Part shown: one piece after another, positions 60,387 to 64,000 of the stretch | Layout: each line of letters starts with the position of its first letter | How positions within the stretch are numbered: position 1 is the first letter of the stretch | NCBI RefSeq assembly: GCF_019375475.1 | Contig: NZ_JAHXGQ010000003.1 | Location: 62,001-126,000 of the forward strand | Length of the DNA: 64,000 nucleotides | Source: Saccharothrix obliqua | Lineage (GTDB): Bacteria; Actinomycetota; Actinomycetes; Mycobacteriales; Pseudonocardiaceae | Direction: 5' to 3' | Program-made: the position numbers and the translations under genes | Notes under the pieces: model-generated | Told to the model about the DNA's origin: nothing | Databases searched by the model: none | What the model saw: only the letters and a program-made list of their open reading frames with translations

Positions 60387-60950
60387 TCACGGCTGACGCC
60401 CGAGCATCCCGACCAACCGGTCCTGCGCGGAGGCGTCGTCGGGCACCGCCACCGGCGGACCGAACACCCCGCTCCCCGAGAACGAGTCGAAACGCTCTTC
60501 GGCGTACCGCAGCAGCGTCGCGGCGAGATCCGGGTCGAGCCGCTCATCGGCGCCGATGGCCCGCGCCAGGTCCCACGCGTGCACGCCGAGGTCGAGCGTC
60601 ATCTGCCACCCGTACTCGACGGCCGGCGTCTTCCCCCAACTCAGGTCCACGTGGCGCAGCAGCGCGTTCGGCGCGATCCACGCCTCCCGCGCCGCCGCCG
60701 CGGCCAGGACCCACGACCGCAGCGGGTCGCCGCCGAGCTGGTCACCGTCGAACCGGTCGCCGACCTGCGCCAGGGTGCAGCCCGCCAACAACTCGGGCGC
60801 CCAGAGCTGCTCGCGCACCAGGTGGTCGACCAGGTCGTGGACGGACCACCCCGCGCAGGGTGTGGACGAGTCCCACTGGTCGGGGCGCACGAGGCGCACC
60901 CGGGTGTCGAACTCCGTCATCGCGCGTCCGTGCGCCTCGATCAAATCCAC
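60387..60950 (-). CDS. TIGR03086-family DinB-like metal-binding protein
   Basis: The 187-aa protein belongs to the DinB-like/mycothiol-dependent maleylpyruvate isomerase group: RPDQWDSSTPCAGWSVHDLV with DHLVREQ (first His ligand) at residues 22-46, and LDLGVHAWDLARAIG (the other His ligand region) near residue 120. The metal site usually has three His. Some members use mycothiol, the actinobacterial thiol, but the substrate is unknown. GTG 60950 gives the family start MDLIEAHGRAMTEF; SD support is weak. Confidence 0.85.
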   Translation of the reverse strand: MDLIEAHGRAMTEFDTRVRLVRPDQWDSSTPCAGWSVHDLVDHLVREQLWAPELLAGCTLAQVGDRFDGDQLGGDPLRSWVLAAAAAREAWIAPNALLRHVDLSWGKTPAVEYGWQMTLDLGVHAWDLARAIGADERLDPDLAATLLRYAEERFDSFSGSGVFGPPVAVPDDASAQDRLVGMLGRQP

Positions 60951-61098
60951 CTCACGAGTGCATCAAACCTCGCACCGGGCCGCACCCCGAGCGTGTGCGG
61001 TCGGCCACATGCCCGCCGTGAATTTCATCCAGTACACCCGTACGGCGTAACGTGACCCGGCACGCCGCGGGTGACATCGTTGACACCAGGAGGAACCA

Positions 61099-62574
61099 GT
61101 GAGCGCCACGAGCGCGGCTTCCGCCCCCCAACGGGGGTTCTTCGGGCATCCCCGAGGGCTGTCCACGCTGTTCTTCGCCGAGTTGTGGGAGCGTTTCTCC
61201 TACTACGGGATGAAGGCGATCCTCGCCTACTACCTGTACCGCTCGACGGCCGAAGGCGCGCTGGGCCTCGACAAGAGCTTCGCCCTGTCGCTGGTGGCGA
61301 TCTACGGCGCGGCCGTCTACATGTCCGGCGTGGCGGGCGGCTGGCTGGCCGACCGGGTGCTCGGCGGGCAGCGCTCCGTCTTCTACGGCGGCGTGCTGAT
61401 CATGTTCGGCCACATCGCGCTCGCGCTGCCGATCGGCCTCACCGGCGTCTACACCGGTCTGCTGCTGATCGTCCTCGGCACCGGCCTGCTCAAGCCGAAC
61501 ATCTCGACCGTCGTCGGCGGGCTGTACGCGCAGGACGACACGCGCCGCGACGCCGGGTTCACGATCTTCTACATGGGCATCAACCTCGGTGGCTTCTTCT
61601 CGCCGCTGGTGTGCGGGTGGCTCGGCGAGGAGGTCGACTGGCACTTCGGGTTCGGCGCGGCGGCGGTGGGCATGGCGCTCGGCCTGGTCGCCTACCGCTT
61701 CGGGCGGCGCAACCTGGGTGACTCGGCGGCCGTGCCGCCGAACCCGCTGCCCGCCGAGGAGCGCGGGCGCGTGCTCGGCCGGATCACGGCGGTCACCCTC
61801 GGCATCGTCGTCGTGGTGGGGGTGCTCGTCGCCACCGGCGTGATCGGCGCAGAGGGCGTGATCAACCTGATCAGCATCGCGTCCGTGCTGCTGCCCATCG
61901 GCTACTTCGTCGTGATGATGCGCAGCCCGAAGACCACGAAGGTGGAGCGGTCGCGGCTGACGGCGTACATCCCGCTGTTCATCGCCGCCGCGATGTTCTG
62001 GCTGCTGTTCGAGCAGAGCGCGACGGTCATCGCGGCGTTCGCGGACACCCGGCTCGACCGGCACTTCCTCGGCCTGGACATCCCGCCGTCGTTCATCCAG
62101 TCGATCAACCCGGTGATGATCATCCTGTTCGCGCCGCTGTTCGCGCTGCTGTGGGTGAAGCTCGGGAAGCGGCAGCCGACGACGCCGCGCAAGTTCGGCA
62201 TCTCGCTGCTGCTGGTCGGCCTGTCGTACGTGCTGCTGATGATCGCCAGCGGCGGCGACCCGGAGGTGCGTGCCGCGTTCCTGTGGATCATCGTCATGTA
62301 CGCGGTGATGACGTCGGGCGAGCTGCTGCTCTCCCCGGTCGGCCTCTCGGTGACCACCAAGCTCGCGCCGCGGGCGTTCGCCTCGCAGACGATGGGCCTG
62401 TGGTTCCTCGCGTCCGCCGCCGGCCAGGGCATCGGCGCGATCGTCGTCCGCTTCTACAGCGACGAGAACGCCCAGGCGTACTTCGGCGTGCTCGGCGGCC
62501 TCTCGATCGTGCTCGGCGTGCTGCTCGTGCTGGGCGCGAACCGGATTCGCGCGCTGATGCACGGCGTGGACTAG
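61099..62574 (+). CDS. POT-family peptide transporter
   Basis: This 491-aa proton-dependent oligopeptide transporter has ELWERFSYYGMKAILAYYLY (ExxERFxYYG) in the first helix and FYMGINLGGFFSPLVCGWLG (PTR2 signature) near residue 150, with 12-14 helices. SGELLLSPVGLSVTTKLAPR and LWFLASAAGQGIG complete the family blocks. It imports di- and tripeptides with protons. GTG 61099 has AGGAGGAA before it. A terminator follows at 62588-62634. Confidence 0.93.
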   Translation: MSATSAASAPQRGFFGHPRGLSTLFFAELWERFSYYGMKAILAYYLYRSTAEGALGLDKSFALSLVAIYGAAVYMSGVAGGWLADRVLGGQRSVFYGGVLIMFGHIALALPIGLTGVYTGLLLIVLGTGLLKPNISTVVGGLYAQDDTRRDAGFTIFYMGINLGGFFSPLVCGWLGEEVDWHFGFGAAAVGMALGLVAYRFGRRNLGDSAAVPPNPLPAEERGRVLGRITAVTLGIVVVVGVLVATGVIGAEGVINLISIASVLLPIGYFVVMMRSPKTTKVERSRLTAYIPLFIAAAMFWLLFEQSATVIAAFADTRLDRHFLGLDIPPSFIQSINPVMIILFAPLFALLWVKLGKRQPTTPRKFGISLLLVGLSYVLLMIASGGDPEVRAAFLWIIVMYAVMTSGELLLSPVGLSVTTKLAPRAFASQTMGLWFLASAAGQGIGAIVVRFYSDENAQAYFGVLGGLSIVLGVLLVLGANRIRALMHGVD

Positions 62575-62587
62575 CACCTGCTCGGGA

Positions 62588-62634
62588 AGCGCGGTCGACC
62601 CGCCACGGCGGCGGTGCGGCGGCTCGACCGCGCT
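62588..62634 (+). terminator. Terminator hairpin after the peptide transporter
   Basis: AGCGCGGTCGA (62588-62598) and TCGACCGCGCT (62624-62634) are exact 11-bp arms around a 25-base GC-rich loop, beginning 13 bases after the transporter stop. Confidence 0.65.
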
Positions 62635-62699
62635 GTGCCCCACAGGATGCCGGACGTTCCTGTGGTTCACCTGATGGTTTCGCCGGTTCAAGCCATGGT

Positions 62700-63248
62700 T
62701 TCCACCATCGGGTGATCTCCGGTGGCGACCGGGAACCGGGCAGCCCCGCGACGGCCGCCGCCGCACCCGACCCGCCGCCCGCAGGTCCGGGAACCTGCCG
62801 GAACAACCCGCGCAACGCCGCCGCGCCCTCCACGCGCGAGGTTCGCGCCCAGGCAGTAGTGGATGCCCGCGGAGAACGACAGGTGCTCGCGCCCCGCGGG
62901 TCGTCCCGGCCGGAACCGGTGCGGGTCACGGCGTTGCCGATCAGGTTCACCGTCGTCTCGAAACCGGCCACCAGCAGCAGTTCCGTGGTCGCGTCCACGG
63001 GTGACAGCTCGCCCGCGGGCAGGACGCCGAACCGGGGGTCGCGCAGCAGCGAGTCGCAGAGCCGGTGGAACGCCATCAGGTGGAGACCCATCCGGCTCCT
63101 CACCACGTGCCCGGATGGCCTCGTACTCCGGGTAGGGGTCGCGATCGGGGCTCATCCCGAACAGCCTCGCGGCGGGGTCGCCGAGTAACGCCTGCGCCCG
63201 GACGGTGGTCCGGGCCAGGAACAACAGCGTTGCGTTCTTCAGGGACAT
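62700..63248 (-). pseudogene. Decayed cytochrome P450
   Basis: Fragments of a P450 are scattered over two frames. The N-terminus (LLFLARTTVRAQALLGDPAA, then SPDRDPYPEYEAIRARG) is in one frame. The I-helix-like ELLLVAGFETTVNLIGNAV is in another. The haem-binding loop LSFSAGIHYCLGANLAR returns to the first, and the segment after it shifts again. From start to haem Cys is only about 390 bases, against about 1,050 in an intact gene, so most of the middle is deleted and the remainder frameshifted. It lies 25 bases from the stop of the intact P450 that follows upstream on the same strand and is probably its decayed duplicate or an old neighbour. Confidence 0.8.
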
Positions 63249-63272
63249 GCGCCCACGTTGGCGGGCGAGGGC

Positions 63273-64000
63273 TCAGGAAGACAACCGGACCGGCAGCGCG
63301 GCCAGTCGCCACGTCCCCCCGTCCGGCGCGTGCTCGGGCGTGCCCGCCAACGCCATACCCGGGAACCGCTCCAGCAACGCCGCCAGCGCGACCTCCACCT
63401 GCATCCGCGCGAACCCGGCGCCCAGGCAGAAGTGGGGCCCGAACGAGTAGCCGAGGTGGCCGCCCTCCCGGCGGCGCAGGTCCAGCCGGTCCGGGTCGGT
63501 GAACACCCGCGGGTCCCGGTTGGCCGACACCAGCGCGGTGATCACCGGTTCGCCGGGCCGGATCACGTGGTCGGCGAACGGCACGTCCTCGGTGGCGTAA
63601 CGCGGTGCGGTGAGCAGCTGCGGCCCGACCCAGCGGGTCAGCTCCTCCACCGCGCGCGGCAGCAGCGCCGGGTCCGCGCGCAGCGCCGCGAGCTGCTCCG
63701 GGTGCGTCAGCAGTGCTTCCACGGCGTTGGCGAGGAGGTTCGTCGGGGTCTGGCCGGCCAGCACCAGGTGCCACACGAGGGTCACCAGCTCCGTCTCGTC
63801 GGCGACCTCCTCGGCGTCGAGGAGAACGCTGATGAGGTCGTCGGCGGGGTCGGTCCGGCGGCGCGCCACGGCGGCCAGCGCGCCCTCGACGACACCGGGG
63901 ATGGCGGCCGTGAGCCGTTGCCCGAACCCTCCCGCCACGGCGGCGCCGTACTCGTGCCACCGCGGGCGGTCGGCGTCCGGGATGCCGACCAGCGCGCAGA
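63273..64000 (-). CDS. Cytochrome P450 (5' end beyond the window)
   Basis: The visible 242 codons are the C-terminal part of a P450. The frame stays open to the right edge (LVGIPDADRPRWHEYGAAVA at the boundary), so the N-terminus lies outside. Conserved parts are the I helix TLVWHLVLAGQTPTNLLANA, the K-helix ExxR in AVEELTRWVGPQ, and the haem-ligand loop HLGYSFGPHFCLGAGFARMQ with the proximal Cys. The acid-alcohol pair of the I helix is replaced by GQTPT, so its oxygen activation may be unusual. It ends PVRLSS, 25 bases from the decayed P450. Substrate unknown. Confidence 0.93.
   Translation of the reverse strand, partial: CALVGIPDADRPRWHEYGAAVAGGFGQRLTAAIPGVVEGALAAVARRRTDPADDLISVLLDAEEVADETELVTLVWHLVLAGQTPTNLLANAVEALLTHPEQLAALRADPALLPRAVEELTRWVGPQLLTAPRYATEDVPFADHVIRPGEPVITALVSANRDPRVFTDPDRLDLRRREGGHLGYSFGPHFCLGAGFARMQVEVALAALLERFPGMALAGTPEHAPDGGTWRLAALPVRLSS

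Noticed and set aside
1..64000. tRNA, rRNA, CRISPR, prophage or intact insertion sequence
   Set aside because: No tRNA-like cloverleaf, rRNA segment, CRISPR array, integrase or transposase was recognised on either strand by eye.

Overview
The window is about 72-73% GC (estimated by eye). It has many GTG starts, 4-base stop/start overlaps and very long open shadow frames, as in a filamentous actinomycete. Phosphatidylinositol-mannoside genes, a F420-type oxidoreductase, a mycothiol-type DinB protein, a conservon, DUF5753 regulators and an AfsR-like NB-ARC protein point to Pseudonocardiales (Saccharothrix/Actinosynnema/Lentzea-like). This is an inference from gene content only. No tRNA, rRNA, CRISPR array or intact insertion sequence is visible.

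Layout. 0-8.3 kb is a signalling patch: an XRE-DUF5753 regulator, a TIR/SEFIR-TPR protein, an unrecognised 256-aa protein, an NB-ARC-TPR STAND protein with an amyloid-like N-terminal motif, an orphan six-helix histidine kinase and a lipoprotein. 8.3-14.2 kb is a purine catabolic operon (hydroxyisourate hydrolase, three xanthine dehydrogenase subunits, guanine deaminase) divergent from a PucR regulator. 14.6-19.6 kb holds a secreted beta-propeller protein and a conservon (histidine kinase, roadblock, DUF742, GTPase). 19.6-22.2 kb is a divergent flavin monooxygenase and ABBA prenyltransferase pair that resembles a known tryptophan-modifying pair. 22.3-29.1 kb holds a 3-hydroxyacyl-CoA dehydrogenase and an ethanolamine/amine locus (permease, glutamine-synthetase-like ligase, PuuD-like hydrolase, aldehyde dehydrogenase, SDR).

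29.3-58.9 kb carries a housekeeping backbone, thrS-HIT-pgsA-patA-pimA-nudix ... pdxS ... pdxT-yebC, whose order matches mycobacteria. It is broken by two accessory blocks. The first (36.6-49.9 kb) is mainly a reductive pyrimidine and beta-alanine route (LLM oxidoreductase, dihydropyrimidinase, beta-ureidopropionase, aminotransferase, malonate-semialdehyde dehydrogenase, with LysR and PucR regulators), plus EF-G2. The second (51.1-57.5 kb) separates pdxS from pdxT and holds an RHH antitoxin-like gene, a methyltransferase, a cupin regulator with azlCD, an acyl-CoA oxidase-like gene and an asparagine-type permease.

58.9-64 kb has 18-bp tandem repeats, a 133-bp nested hairpin, a run of stem-loops that may be a structured RNA, a DUF4262 gene, a DinB-like gene, a POT peptide transporter, a decayed cytochrome P450 and an intact P450 cut by the window edge.

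Three pathways share one theme, nitrogen recovery from purines, pyrimidines and amines, and each sits beside its own likely regulator or transporter. The best candidates for undescribed biology are the early STAND/TIR patch, the LLM enzyme that may replace dihydropyrimidine dehydrogenase, the nested hairpin element and the multi-hairpin RNA candidate.
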